This document shows positions 33,264-46,925 of a stretch of DNA of 64,000 nt, one piece after another. Every line of letters starts with the position of its first letter. Position 1 is the first letter of the stretch. Source of the DNA: Nitrospira moscoviensis (GTDB taxonomy: Bacteria > Nitrospirota > Nitrospiria > Nitrospirales > Nitrospiraceae). Under the pieces are notes generated by a model. It did no database searches and had not been told where the DNA came from. It worked only from the letters and a program-made list of their open reading frames with translations. The translations under genes were made by a program, and so were the position numbers. The stretch lies in NCBI RefSeq assembly GCF_001273775.1, contig NZ_CP011801.1:3078001-3142000 (forward strand), written 5' to 3'.

Positions 33264-33866
33264 TCAGCCACGTTGTCCGATTCGACTCTCGGTGCCGCGC
33301 CACAGCCGTTCGATATTGCCCTTGTGCATGATCACGATCAGGCCGCTGACCACGACGGCGAAGAGGGTGAAGGGCAGAGTCGGATGGACGACCGCGGCGA
33401 TGAGTGGGAAGAGACCAAAGGCGGCCAGCGCGCCGCCCGACGAATACTTCCAGACTGCGACGGCGGCGAGCCAGATCGCGAGCAAGGTCAATCCGATCGT
33501 CGGCGCCACGCCGAGCACGGATCCCAGCGCCGTCGCCACACCTTTGCCGCCTTTGAATCCGAGAAACGGCGAGAAGAGGTGGCCGAGAAACGGCGCCAGC
33601 GCCACAGTGAGTATCATCCACTCGTCTTGAAACAGCTGTGCCGCGGCGACTCCCATCACCCAGCCTTTGCCCATGTCGCCGATCAGCGTGAGGATACCGG
33701 CTGTCTTTCCGGAGACCCGCAGCACGTTCGTGAAGCCGACGTTCTTGCTCCCCACCGTACGCGGATCCGGCAACCCCATCGCCTTCGAGACGACGATGCC
33801 GAAAGGAATCCCGCCGAGCAGATAACCGGCGAGAACAAGCCCGATCATGAGGCCGCTAGATTCCAT
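33264..33866 (-). CDS. plsY: Acyl-phosphate:glycerol-3-phosphate acyltransferase
   Basis: 200 aa, polytopic inner-membrane enzyme of phospholipid synthesis that acylates glycerol 3-phosphate from acyl-phosphate. PlsY motifs: LLGGIPFGIVVSKAMGLPDP with R-VGSKNVGFTNVLR (motif 1), LFSPFLGFKGGKGVATALG (motif 2), and a C-terminal VIMHKGNIERLWRGTE (motif 3). About five helices. ATG 33866 or GTG 33869. Last gene of the lepA-to-plsY run, 86 nt after pgsA; the gap holds a TCATCAC-type heptamer tract. Confidence 0.94.
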   Translation of the reverse strand: MESSGLMIGLVLAGYLLGGIPFGIVVSKAMGLPDPRTVGSKNVGFTNVLRVSGKTAGILTLIGDMGKGWVMGVAAAQLFQDEWMILTVALAPFLGHLFSPFLGFKGGKGVATALGSVLGVAPTIGLTLLAIWLAAVAVWKYSSGGALAAFGLFPLIAAVVHPTLPFTLFAVVVSGLIVIMHKGNIERLWRGTESRIGQRG

Positions 33867-33919
33867 CACTCGCAGATTGGAAGGAACGGGAGGGTGACAC
33901 GTGGGCGGGGATTGAACTG

Positions 33920-33950
33920 CTCATCACTCATCACACATCACGCATCACTT
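33920..33950. repeat. TCATCAC 7-nt-period repeat
   Basis: Four imperfect CATCACT/CATCACA units between pgsA and plsY, a member of the same dispersed family as at 11022-11050 and 30151-30240. Confidence 0.55.
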
Positions 33951-33952
33951 CC

Positions 33953-34549
33953 CTACAGTCCCTTGGCGGCCAACTGGTTCCAAAAACTCCACACATATTT
34001 GGCGCCGGACACGTAACTGAGCAGCAGCGAGAAATACAATGTCGCGATGCCGGGCAAATGCAGATTGCCGAGCGCCTCGGCCGCGGTGCCTTCCAAGATC
34101 AGGAAGACGATCGCGACGATCTGCAGCACCATCTTATACTTGCCGGTCGTCTCGGCAGAGATGATGATGCCTTCCCCGGCCGCGATCGCGCGCACGCCGG
34201 TCACCGCCACTTCCCGCGCGATGATCAGAATCGCCACCAAGGCGCTGACGCGATCGACGTTCACCAACAGGATCAGCGCCGACAGGACGAGGAGTTTGTC
34301 GGCGATCGGATCGAGCAGTTTGCCGAGCGTCGTCACTTGACCGGATTTTCGCGCGAGATATCCATCCAGGAGATCCGTCACCGCTGCGATGACGAAGACG
34401 ACCGCGGCGATCAACGACCGCTCCGGCGTCGGCGTGGCAAAGAGCATGACGAAGACCGGAATCAGCAGAATCCGGATGAGCGTGACCAGATTGGGCAGAT
34501 TCAACGATTCCTGCCCGATCTCTTTCCACATTTCCAAGACGCGGTTCAT
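33953..34549 (-). CDS. pgsA: CDP-diacylglycerol-glycerol-3-phosphate 3-phosphatidyltransferase
   Basis: 198 aa, integral membrane. Makes phosphatidylglycerophosphate. The CDP-alcohol phosphotransferase signature D-G-x2-A-R-x8-G-x3-D-x3-D is present in DGYLARKSGQVTTLGKLLDP, IAD. NLPNLVTLIRILLIPVFVML near the N-terminus and several later helices match the family. ATG 34549 gives the normal start (MNRVLEMWKEIG); the open frame to 34582 adds residues not typical of PgsA. Upstream lies a 109-bp palindromic repeat. Confidence 0.93.
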   Translation of the reverse strand: MNRVLEMWKEIGQESLNLPNLVTLIRILLIPVFVMLFATPTPERSLIAAVVFVIAAVTDLLDGYLARKSGQVTTLGKLLDPIADKLLVLSALILLVNVDRVSALVAILIIAREVAVTGVRAIAAGEGIIISAETTGKYKMVLQIVAIVFLILEGTAAEALGNLHLPGIATLYFSLLLSYVSGAKYVWSFWNQLAAKGL

Positions 34550-34608
34550 AGTGACGGTTGTACCTGAACGGAGGCGAGACAATCAAACGGAAGGAGCACT
34601 CTTCCTGA

Positions 34609-34717
34609 GGATGCTCAACAAGGCCGCAGCCGATGGACGCACCGGAGGCGTACCCTCAGGGGTACGTTGAGGATGCGTTCGAGGCGAGAACGCCGCAGGC
34701 GGACTTTTTCAGCATCC
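34609..34717. repeat. 109-bp imperfect palindromic intergenic repeat
   Basis: Ends are inverted repeats: GGATGCTCAACAAGGCCGC at 34609 and the complement of GGATGCTGAAAAAGTCCGC ending at 34717. The centre has GTACCCTCAGGGGTAC, a further hairpin. It lies between kdsD and pgsA. No clear target duplication was seen. It looks like a REP/MITE-type dispersed repeat; I recall similar GCTGAAAAAGTCCGCC sequences in related genomes, which needs checking. Confidence 0.65.
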
Positions 34718-34720
34718 GTG

Positions 34721-35749
34721 CTAGACGATGCCGTTCTTGAGCAGATCGTGAAGGTGAATGACGCCGCGGATGTTGCGATCGCCCTCGGTCACCACCAGCG
34801 TCGTGATCGAGTACCGCTCCATGATTTCGACGGCCTTGGCGGCCAGATCGTCCGGCGCGATGGTCTTCGGATGGCGCGACGCCAGCTCGGCCGCGGTGGC
34901 CTTCGCGAAATCGCCGCCCCGCTGAATGAAGCGCCGCAAATCGCCGTCGGTGATGACGCCGGCAAGCCGGCCGTTCCGATCGACGACCGTGGTCATGCCG
35001 AGCTTCTTGGCCGTCATTTCCAGCATGGCGGCCGTGCCGGGGACCGATTCGGCCACTTGCGGCAGGTCGGCGCCGGCGTGCATCAAATCTTTCACCCGAA
35101 TCAGCAACCGGCGTCCCAAGGTTCCCCCGGGATGGAACCGGGCGAAATCCTCTTCCTTGAACCCCCGCTTCTGCAGCAGGGCGACGGCCAGCGCGTCGCC
35201 CAACGCGAGCGTGGCCGTGGTGCTGGCCGTCGGCGCCAATCCCATCGGACAGGCCTCTTCCGCCACCGAGACGTCCAAGGCGACGTCGCTGTTCTTCGCC
35301 AGCGTCGACGTCATGCGCCCGGTCAGCGCCACGATCGGTATGCCCATCCGTTCGACATAGGGGAGCAGCTGCAACACCTCCTGCGTCTCGCCGCTGTTGG
35401 AGATGGCGATGAGCGCATCCCGCCGCGCCAACATGCCAAGGTCGCCGTGCACGCCTTCCGCGGGATGGAGAAAGAACGACGAGGTGCCGGTACTTGCGAG
35501 CGTCGCGGCGATCTTCTGGCCGATCAAGCCGGACTTCCCCATCCCGGAGACGACGACTTTGCCTCCGCACCGGGCGAGAAGATCCACCGCCTTCGCGAAT
35601 TTGTTGTCCAACCGGTCGATCAAGGCCTGCACCGCCCGCGCCTCGATTTCGAGGACGCGCTTGCCGTCGCCCAGGCTGCCGAGGCTCTTCACCGCTTTGG
35701 ATAGGGAAGCCGGCGCTTGCTTTACTTTTTGGGGTTTGCCGCGTCGCAT
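34721..35749 (-). CDS. kdsD: D-arabinose-5-phosphate isomerase
   Basis: 342 aa. Converts ribulose 5-phosphate to arabinose 5-phosphate, the first step to Kdo. An SIS domain (residues about 50-190: [55 protein letters not shown]) and two CBS domains ([29 protein letters not shown]-like [11 protein letters not shown]) match KdsD/GutQ. The start overlaps kdsA by 28 nt, so translation is coupled. The N-terminal about 20 residues are variable. kdsC is not next to it. Confidence 0.93.
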   Translation of the reverse strand: MRRGKPQKVKQAPASLSKAVKSLGSLGDGKRVLEIEARAVQALIDRLDNKFAKAVDLLARCGGKVVVSGMGKSGLIGQKIAATLASTGTSSFFLHPAEGVHGDLGMLARRDALIAISNSGETQEVLQLLPYVERMGIPIVALTGRMTSTLAKNSDVALDVSVAEEACPMGLAPTASTTATLALGDALAVALLQKRGFKEEDFARFHPGGTLGRRLLIRVKDLMHAGADLPQVAESVPGTAAMLEMTAKKLGMTTVVDRNGRLAGVITDGDLRRFIQRGGDFAKATAAELASRHPKTIAPDDLAAKAVEIMERYSITTLVVTEGDRNIRGVIHLHDLLKNGIV

Positions 35750-36549
35750 ATGCGCAGGACCCGCTCCAGGAGGGATTTCAATTGGTGCAACGGCACCATG
35801 TTGGGGCCGTCGGACAGCGCTTCGTCCGGATTGGGATGCACTTCCATGAAAAAGCCGTCGACGCCCGCCCCCGCCGCGGCGCAGGCCAGCGGCTCGACGA
35901 ACTCGCGCTGGCCGCCGGATTTCGTGCCTCCCCCGCCCGGCAATTGCACGCTGTGCGTGGCATCGAAGACCACCGGATAGCCGAAGCTCCGCATGATGGG
36001 GAACGACCGCATGTCCACGATCAGATTGTTGTACCCGAACGACGACCCCCGCTCCGTGAGGATGATGTTCCGGCTGCCGCACTCCTCAATTTTCTTCACC
36101 GCGTTGCCCATCTCGTGCGGCGAGAGAAACTGGCCCTTTTTGACGTTGACGACTTTCCCGGTCTTCGCCGCGGCGATCAGCAAGTCGGTCTGGCGGCAGA
36201 GAAACGCCGGGATCTGCAACACATCCACCACCTTGCCGGCTTCCGTCGCCTGCTCTTCCGTGTGCACATCGGTCAACACCGGCAGGCCGAACTGGTTTTT
36301 CACCTTCTTGAGCACCGCCAGCCCTTTTTCCAAGCCGGGTCCGCGAAACGAGTTGATCGACGTGCGGTTGGCCTTGTCGAAGGACGACTTGAACACATAG
36401 GGCAAGCCGAGGGATGTGGCGATGCCGGCGATCGCGCCGGCCGTGTCCATCACCAACTGCTCGCTTTCGATCACGCAAGGCCCGGCGATCAGAAACGGCC
36501 GCTGGCCGGCGCCGACTTTGAAACCGCCTATTTCCACTTCGTGGCTCAT
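35722..36549 (-). CDS. kdsA: 3-deoxy-8-phosphooctulonate synthase
   Basis: 275 aa. Condenses arabinose 5-phosphate with phosphoenolpyruvate to Kdo 8-phosphate in the cytosol. Family motifs: [95 protein letters not shown] and [20 protein letters not shown]. Cys near position 12 of the GPC motif together with the histidines suggests the metal-dependent or -independent classes cannot be separated by eye. Overlaps kdsD; a TTTGG-type repeat lies between it and pyrG. Confidence 0.96.
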   Translation of the reverse strand: MSHEVEIGGFKVGAGQRPFLIAGPCVIESEQLVMDTAGAIAGIATSLGLPYVFKSSFDKANRTSINSFRGPGLEKGLAVLKKVKNQFGLPVLTDVHTEEQATEAGKVVDVLQIPAFLCRQTDLLIAAAKTGKVVNVKKGQFLSPHEMGNAVKKIEECGSRNIILTERGSSFGYNNLIVDMRSFPIMRSFGYPVVFDATHSVQLPGGGGTKSGGQREFVEPLACAAAGAGVDGFFMEVHPNPDEALSDGPNMVPLHQLKSLLERVLRICDAANPKK

Positions 36550-36604
36550 CTTTGTCTGTCTGGTCTATCTCGTTTGTTTGGTTTGTCTGGTTTGTTTGGT
36601 TGAG
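36547..36604. repeat. TTTGTCTGGTT simple repeat
   Basis: Degenerate GTTTGTTTGGTTTGTCTGG units fill the pyrG-kdsA gap. The same motif family as 25299-25398, but only one arm. Confidence 0.55.
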
Positions 36605-36621
36605 CCACCCTCTACTTCGTT

Positions 36622-38223
<1,602 letters not shown>

Positions 38224-38272
38224 GCTTGCCCCCCTGTTCGGCGCCCGCACCACTCGTATGCGCATGATCCGT

Positions 38273-39073
38273 TCACCGGCTCGGCACCGCCCGGCCGAGG
38301 CTCAATTCGCGCTTCAGGGCTTCGAACTGCTGCAGCTTCTCCGCCACCGGCGCCGCGTCCTCGGGCGTGTCCACCCGCAGCGAGGCGTGCTTCGTCTCCC
38401 ACACGCGGATGCGCATGCCGTGCTCCAACCCGCGCAGTTGCTCCAGCTTTTCCGCGTCCTCCATTCGGCTCGTCGGCAGGGCGGTGAACCGCAGCAGCGA
38501 ATCCTTCGTGTACATGTAGACCCCGAGGTGGATGTAGTGCAAGCCGGTCACCACCCGGCGGTCCGGATCGTCCCGCACGAGCGGGATGGGCGCTCGGGAA
38601 AAATACAACGCATAGCCTTTGGCGTCGGTGGTCACCTTGACGACGGCCGGATTGCTGAGATCGTCGGTCGCGTCCATCGCGCGTTTCAGCGTGCCGACTT
38701 CGGCGCCGCTCTGGATGAAGGGCTCGATGAGGTCGGCCAGCAACTCGGGATTCAACGGGATTTCGTCGCCTTGCAGATTGACGAAAAACTCGCCGGCGAA
38801 CATCCGGGCCACGGCGGCCACCCGGTCCGTGCCGGTGCGGTAGTCGCCGGTCACCATCAACACCCGCCCGCCGAATTGCTCGACGGCGCGTTTGATCCGT
38901 TCATCATCCGTCGCCACCAGCACGTCCGACACCACGCGGCAGGCGGCGGCCCGCTCGTACACGTGCTGCACCATCGGCTTGCCGCCGAGATTCACAAGCG
39001 GCTTGCCGGGAAACCGCGAGGACCCATACCGGGCCGGGATGACCACGGTCACTGAGCGTGACGGCTTAGTCAT
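38273..39073 (-). CDS. kdsB: 3-deoxy-manno-octulosonate cytidylyltransferase
   Basis: 266 aa. Activates Kdo with CTP to CMP-Kdo for lipid A core assembly. [20 protein letters not shown] is the nucleotide-binding signature. [46 protein letters not shown] and YIHLGVYMY follow in family order. Full length. Its start overlaps the heptose kinase gene by 8 nt. One of three Kdo genes in the operon, with kdsA and kdsD. Confidence 0.95.
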   Translation of the reverse strand: MTKPSRSVTVVIPARYGSSRFPGKPLVNLGGKPMVQHVYERAAACRVVSDVLVATDDERIKRAVEQFGGRVLMVTGDYRTGTDRVAAVARMFAGEFFVNLQGDEIPLNPELLADLIEPFIQSGAEVGTLKRAMDATDDLSNPAVVKVTTDAKGYALYFSRAPIPLVRDDPDRRVVTGLHYIHLGVYMYTKDSLLRFTALPTSRMEDAEKLEQLRGLEHGMRIRVWETKHASLRVDTPEDAAPVAEKLQQFEALKRELSLGRAVPSR

Positions 39074-40082
39074 GCTCGAGAGCCTCGGAGAGTTGTTTGG
39101 GACTCACCGTCGCGGTGCCGACCATGCCGACCACGATGCCGGCGGCGTGGTTCGCCAAAATCGCGCCGTCTTTGATGGCGGCGCCGGTGGACAGCGCCAG
39201 AGCCAGCGTGCCGATGACGGTATCGCCGGCGCCGGTCACGTCGTACACTTGCCGCGCCTGCGTCGGCAGATGCCACGACGCCCCGTCGCTTTCGTACAAG
39301 CTCATCCCTTTTTCGCCGCGCGTGATCAACACCGACTGGCAGCCGAGCCGCTGGCGGATCATCGCGCCGGCCTGATCGATCGTCTGGTTGTCGTCCCCGT
39401 GCACGCCGGCGGCTTGCGTCGCTTCCAGATGATTCGGGGTAATGACCGTCACGCCCTTATAAAAGCCGAAATGCTCGACTTTGGGATCGACCACGACGGG
39501 AATCTTCCGGAGCGCGGCCAGCCGGGTGATTTCGGACATGAGCGATGCCGTGACGACGCCTTTCGCATAATCCGACACGACGACGCAGGAAAGCTCGCGC
39601 AGCCGGGACTCGACATAGCGGAGCATGCGCCGCTGCAGCGGGGCTTTCAATTCATGGCGGCCTTCGATGTCGTACCGGACGATCTGCTGATTGTGCGCGA
39701 TGACGCGGCTTTTTCTGGTCGTCGGACGGTCATGATCGATGACGACGCCGCCGCGGCCCGAGCGTTTGCCGCCCAGCTCCTTCATGAGCAGCCGCCCGCT
39801 CTCGTCCGCCCCGATCACCCCGCAGAGATCGGCTTTGCCGCCCAACGCCAGGATGTTGTTGAACACGTTCGCCGCTCCGCCCAACCGCAGCGATTCGGAC
39901 TCCACGTGCACGACCGGCACGGGCGCCTCGGGAGAAATGCGGCTCACCCGCCCCATCACATAATGATCGAGGATCAGATCGCCGACCACGAGCACGGACG
40001 CCTGAGGGAACCGCTGGATGTACTGCTTCAGCGCTTTCGGAGAAGTAGACGCGCCCCGACCGCCCGACTCCTCTTTGGCCAT
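39066..40082 (-). CDS. rfaE1: D-glycero-beta-D-manno-heptose-7-phosphate kinase (HldE N-terminal type)
   Basis: 338 aa, PfkB-family sugar kinase: VLVVGDLILDHYVMGRVSRI, EAPVPVVHVESESLRLGGAA, a VVSDYAKGVV segment, and the catalytic DVTGAGDTVIGTLALALSTG with the general-base Asp. Phosphorylates heptose 7-phosphate at C1 for LPS inner core. It is only the kinase half; the cytidylyl/adenylyltransferase half of bifunctional HldE is absent, so a separate rfaE2 gene is expected elsewhere. 28 nt from lepB. Confidence 0.93.
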   Translation of the reverse strand: MAKEESGGRGASTSPKALKQYIQRFPQASVLVVGDLILDHYVMGRVSRISPEAPVPVVHVESESLRLGGAANVFNNILALGGKADLCGVIGADESGRLLMKELGGKRSGRGGVVIDHDRPTTRKSRVIAHNQQIVRYDIEGRHELKAPLQRRMLRYVESRLRELSCVVVSDYAKGVVTASLMSEITRLAALRKIPVVVDPKVEHFGFYKGVTVITPNHLEATQAAGVHGDDNQTIDQAGAMIRQRLGCQSVLITRGEKGMSLYESDGASWHLPTQARQVYDVTGAGDTVIGTLALALSTGAAIKDGAILANHAAGIVVGMVGTATVSPKQLSEALEHD

Positions 40083-40110
40083 GCCCTGGCTCCCCTCCGG
40101 ATCCGAATGA

Positions 40111-40868
40111 TTACTGAATGGCCTTGCCGAACCGTTCCCATCTGACCCAGTTGGTCCAGTTGCCCTGCCCGCTCCAGGACCAATAGATGCGGAACGCCTT
40201 GCCGCGGATTTTTTCTTCCCGCACGAACCCCCAGAACCGGCTGTCCAGGCTTTGATCCCGATTGTCGCCCATCACGAAGTAGGACCCCTCCGGGACGGTG
40301 ACCGGGCCGAAATTGTCGCGCGGGTTGATCGTGCTGTCGATGATGCCGGGATCGATGCGCTGCGTGAAGGCCTTGTCGTCCAGCGGCTCGCCGTTCACGA
40401 GGACGACTTTGTTTCGTACTTGGATGGTATCGCCCGGCAGGCCGACGATGCGCTTGATGAAGTCCTTTTCCTCGTCTTCGGGAAAGCGGAACACGATGAT
40501 GTCGCCGCGCTGCGGCTTGCCGAACGCCACGACGGTCGTGGAGGCGTAACAGTTGACGGGCGGAAAGTTCCACTGCAGCTTGCAGTCGGTGGGCCATTGG
40601 ACGCCGTACGACAGCTTGCTCACGAGGATGTGATCGCCGATCAGCAGCGTGGGAATCATGGAGCCGGACGGGATTTTGAACGCCTGCACGACGAAGACGC
40701 GGATGGCGAAGGCCAGGAGCATCGCCACGACGATGGCCTCGGCATATTCCCGAACGACCGATTTGCGCGAGACCTGAGCGGACTGGCCGGCCAGCGACAC
40801 GGACGCCTGCTCCCCGCCCGACGGCGCGTCGGATATCTTGTCGAAGTTCGACTGATTCGGCTCCAGGC

Positions 40869-40872
<4 letters not shown>
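40111..40872 (-). CDS. lepB: Signal peptidase I
   Basis: 253 aa. Cleaves Sec/Tat signal peptides at the outer face of the inner membrane. One N-terminal helix ([19 protein letters not shown]), then [20 protein letters not shown] with the nucleophile Ser, [16 protein letters not shown] with the catalytic Lys, and [20 protein letters not shown]. It starts inside the last codons of lepA (4-nt overlap), the classic lepA-lepB pairing. The 40-residue N-terminal tail is hydrophilic. Confidence 0.95.
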
Positions 40873-42668
<1,796 letters not shown>

Positions 42669-42699
42669 ATCCTAGCTCATATCCGGGAAAAATCGGTTC

Positions 42700-42728
42700 A
42701 TTATAGTAACTGCCCCGGAGGTTGTCAA
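42700..42728 (-). promoter_or_regulatory. Consensus sigma70 promoter for lepA operon
   Basis: Minus strand TTGACA (42723-42728), 17-nt spacer, TATAAT (42700-42705): a perfect match to both hexamers. Transcription should start near 42693, giving a leader of about 25 nt before lepA. Confidence 0.85.
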
Positions 42729-42750
42729 AGAAATCGCCCGCCCCTATAAT
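42722..42750 (+). promoter_or_regulatory. Sigma70 promoter for bioA, overlapping the lepA promoter
   Basis: Plus strand TTGTCA (42722-42727), 17 nt, TATAAT (42745-42750). Its -35 lies on the same bases as the lepA -35, so polymerase should occupy only one promoter at a time. Confidence 0.7.
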
Positions 42751-42839
42751 GGCGCCGCTCCTCGCACAACCTGTCATTGGTCATCGGTCACTGGTCAATG
42801 AATCGTCGGCGCCGACCGTGACATCCTTCTCCTGTTCAC

Positions 42840-44207
<1,368 letters not shown>

Positions 44208-44232
44208 GCGGTCGACGGACGGGAGGGATTCC

Positions 44233-45432
44233 ATGACGACCTGTGACGTGCTGGTCATCGGGGGCGGCGTCATCGGACTGAGCATCGCGCGGGAACTGCG
44301 CCGGCGACGGCGCGAGGCCCGCATCGTGCTGATCGAAAAAGAACCGGCCTGCGGCGCGCACGCGAGCGGGCGCAACAGCGGCGTGCTCCACGCCGGCTTC
44401 TACTATTCTCCGGACAGTCTGAAGGCCAAGTTTACCAAGCTGGGCAACGAACGGCTCACCGCCTATTGCGAAGAAAAACGGATTCCGTTGAATCGATGCG
44501 GCAAGCTCGTCGTGGCGAAGGATGCGGGCGACCTGCCGTCGCTCGACGAGTTGATCAAGCGCGGCAACGCGAACGGGATCGCATTACAGGAGTTGACGGA
44601 AGCAGACGCCAGGAAGATCGAGCCCCGCGTCCGGACCTATCAACGCGCGCTGTTCTCTCCCCGCACGTCGACCGTGAATCCGCTCCTTGTCGTCGACGCG
44701 ATGCGGCAAGACGCCGAGCGGGAGGGCATTGAGATTCACTGCGGCACCGCCTACGTCGGAACGGATCGGGGCCGGGTCCGCACCACCCGCGACACGATCG
44801 AGGCGGGCTACCTCGTCAACGCCGCCGGCCTCTACGCCGACAAGATCGCCATGGACTATGGGTTTTCGGAGCGGTATCGCATCCTGCCGTTCAAAGGTCT
44901 GTATCTCTATTCCAACGAACCGCCCGGCTCCATCCGCACGAACATCTATCCGGTTCCCGATCTTCGCAATCCGTTCCTCGGCGTCCACTTCACGATCACG
45001 GCGGACGGCAAGGCCAAGATCGGCCCGACCGCCATTCCGGCCTTCTGGCGCGAGCATTACGACGGCTTCGGCAATTTCAGATTGAGCGAAGCGCTGGAAG
45101 TCGTCGGGCGCGGCTTGGGCCTGCTCACCAACGCCCGGTTCGACTATCGGCGGCTGGCGGTCGAAGAAATCGCCAAGTATTCCCGAAAAAAGATGGTGGC
45201 CCTGGCCTCGGTGCTGGCCGATGGAGTGCGCGAGGAGCACTATCTGAAATGGGGGCGGCCCGGCATCAGGGCCCAACTGCTCGACATCACCAAGCGCAAG
45301 CTGGAGATGGACTTCGTGCTCGAAGGCGATCACCGCTCCATGCACGTGTTGAACGCCGTGTCGCCGGCCTTTACCTGTTCGCTGCCGTTTGCCGAATACG
45401 TCTGCGACCGCATTCAAGCCGCGGTCGGCTGA
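44233..45432 (+). CDS. lhgO: L-2-hydroxyglutarate oxidase (FAD-dependent, DAO family)
   Basis: 399 aa. FAD-binding VLVIGGGVIGLSIARELRRR near the N-terminus, then ASGRNSGVLHAGFYYSPDSL, KAKFTKLGNERL, STVNPLLVVDAM, LVNAAGLYADKIA, RILPFKGLYLY and VHFTITADGKAKIGPTAIPA, which match LhgO: oxidation of L-2-hydroxyglutarate to 2-oxoglutarate, a metabolite-repair step at the membrane. The neighbouring DAO-family glycerol-3-phosphate dehydrogenase is a less likely alternative. GGAGGG lies before ATG 44233. In a plus-strand run with bioA and a flippase gene. Confidence 0.87.
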   Translation: MTTCDVLVIGGGVIGLSIARELRRRRREARIVLIEKEPACGAHASGRNSGVLHAGFYYSPDSLKAKFTKLGNERLTAYCEEKRIPLNRCGKLVVAKDAGDLPSLDELIKRGNANGIALQELTEADARKIEPRVRTYQRALFSPRTSTVNPLLVVDAMRQDAEREGIEIHCGTAYVGTDRGRVRTTRDTIEAGYLVNAAGLYADKIAMDYGFSERYRILPFKGLYLYSNEPPGSIRTNIYPVPDLRNPFLGVHFTITADGKAKIGPTAIPAFWREHYDGFGNFRLSEALEVVGRGLGLLTNARFDYRRLAVEEIAKYSRKKMVALASVLADGVREEHYLKWGRPGIRAQLLDITKRKLEMDFVLEGDHRSMHVLNAVSPAFTCSLPFAEYVCDRIQAAVG

Positions 45433-45440
45433 GGCCCGGC

Positions 45441-46919
45441 GTGGCGGACCCGTCCTCACCATCGACCGATGCGACCCAGGGGCTCGACCGGTCCCTGGTT
45501 CAAGGGATCGCATGGACCGCGGTATGGCGGTGGCTCGCCCAAGCGATCAGCTGGCTCGGCACGTTGTACGTGGCCCGCATCCTGACGCCGGGTGATTACG
45601 GGCTGGTCGCCATGGCGACGATCCCCATCGGGTTCGCCCGCCTGATCGAAGACCTCGGACTCGATGCGATCATCCTTCAGGACCGCTCGCTGACGCAGGA
45701 GGAGCTGCGGCGTCTTGCCGGAGCCGCGCTCGGGCTGGGCGCCGGACTGACCGTGCTGTTCCTGGGCCTCTCGATTCCCATCTCGCTCTACTTCCGCGAA
45801 CCGCAGGTGGCCGGCATCGTGTGCGCCCTGAGCGTCACGTTCATCCTCGACTCCCTGCAGATATTGCCGCGCGCGCTGCTGCAACGGGATCTGCAATTCC
45901 GCACGCTGGCCTGGATCAACGGCTTGCAAGTGTCGTTCGCCGCCGCGGTGATGGTCGTAGCGGCCTGGGCCGGACTCGGTTTTTGGTCTCTCGTCGCCAA
46001 CACCATTCTGAGCTACGCCTTGGTGACGGTGGTGCTGTACCTCCACCGCCCCTTCGCCCCTGCCTGGCCGACCGAGGTGCGCCGTCTGGCGCGCGCCTTG
46101 ATGTCGGGATGGAACATTCTCGTCTCCCGCATGGCCTATTACGGCTACAGCTCCGCCGACTCGACGATCATCGGAAGGCTGTTGGGCAAGGAGGCGCTGG
46201 GAGTCTTCGGCTTCGCGTCCACGTTCGCCGCCCTGCCCGTGCGCGAAGTCACGTCCCTGGTCAGCGGCGTCGTGCCGGGCGTGTTCACCGCGGTCCAACA
46301 CGACCGGCCGGCGTTGCGGCGGTACTTCTTTTTGCTGACGGAGGCGATCTCCCTCCTGACGCTGCCCGCCGCATTCGGCCTGGCCGTGACGGCGGACGAC
46401 TTCGTCCTGCTCGCCTTGGGAGAAAAGTGGCGGGGGGTCATCGAGCCCCTCAGGCTCATGAGCCTGTATATGGCCATCTATTCCTGCCAGTCGCTGCTGG
46501 GCCATGTCCTCCTCTGGACCGGCCACTTTTCCGCCAACATGTGGCTGAGTCTCTTCGCGCTGCTGGTCTTGCCGGGCTGTTTTTATATCGGCGCGCAGTA
46601 CGATTTGACCGGCGTGGCGCTGGCCTGGATCGTCGGCTTTCCGCTCGCCCTGCTGCCCGGCATCGTCATCGTCAAACGCATCCTGGATATTTCCTGGTCG
46701 CAATATTGGGTTCCCTACCGGCCGGCCCTGACCGGCTGTCTGTGCATGGCGGCGGCGGTCGCGGCCCTCCGCTTGGTCTTGCCCGCCGACTGGCACCATG
46801 CATGGCGTCTGAGTATTCAAGCCTGTGCCGGCGCGACCGTGTATATCGCGGTGATGTGGGTGGCGTTCGGAGAGCGGATTCGGGCTTTGTATCAGACGGT
46901 GCGGGACACGAGGGCGTGA
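45441..46919 (+). CDS. Polysaccharide flippase (Wzx-like, MOP superfamily)
   Basis: 492 aa from GTG 45441 (GAGG about 7 nt upstream). Roughly 12 to 14 hydrophobic helices; AWTAVWRWLAQAISWLGTLY, VARILTPGDYGLVAMATIPI and the segment ILPRALLQRDLQFRTLAWIN are typical of the Polysacc_synt_3 / lipopolysaccharide biosynthesis flippase branch. It would move lipid-linked sugars across the inner membrane. No glycosyltransferase cluster lies beside it. An ATG at 45249 is inside lhgO and was rejected. Confidence 0.88.
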   Translation: MADPSSPSTDATQGLDRSLVQGIAWTAVWRWLAQAISWLGTLYVARILTPGDYGLVAMATIPIGFARLIEDLGLDAIILQDRSLTQEELRRLAGAALGLGAGLTVLFLGLSIPISLYFREPQVAGIVCALSVTFILDSLQILPRALLQRDLQFRTLAWINGLQVSFAAAVMVVAAWAGLGFWSLVANTILSYALVTVVLYLHRPFAPAWPTEVRRLARALMSGWNILVSRMAYYGYSSADSTIIGRLLGKEALGVFGFASTFAALPVREVTSLVSGVVPGVFTAVQHDRPALRRYFFLLTEAISLLTLPAAFGLAVTADDFVLLALGEKWRGVIEPLRLMSLYMAIYSCQSLLGHVLLWTGHFSANMWLSLFALLVLPGCFYIGAQYDLTGVALAWIVGFPLALLPGIVIVKRILDISWSQYWVPYRPALTGCLCMAAAVAALRLVLPADWHHAWRLSIQACAGATVYIAVMWVAFGERIRALYQTVRDTRA

Positions 46920-46925
46920 CGCAGC

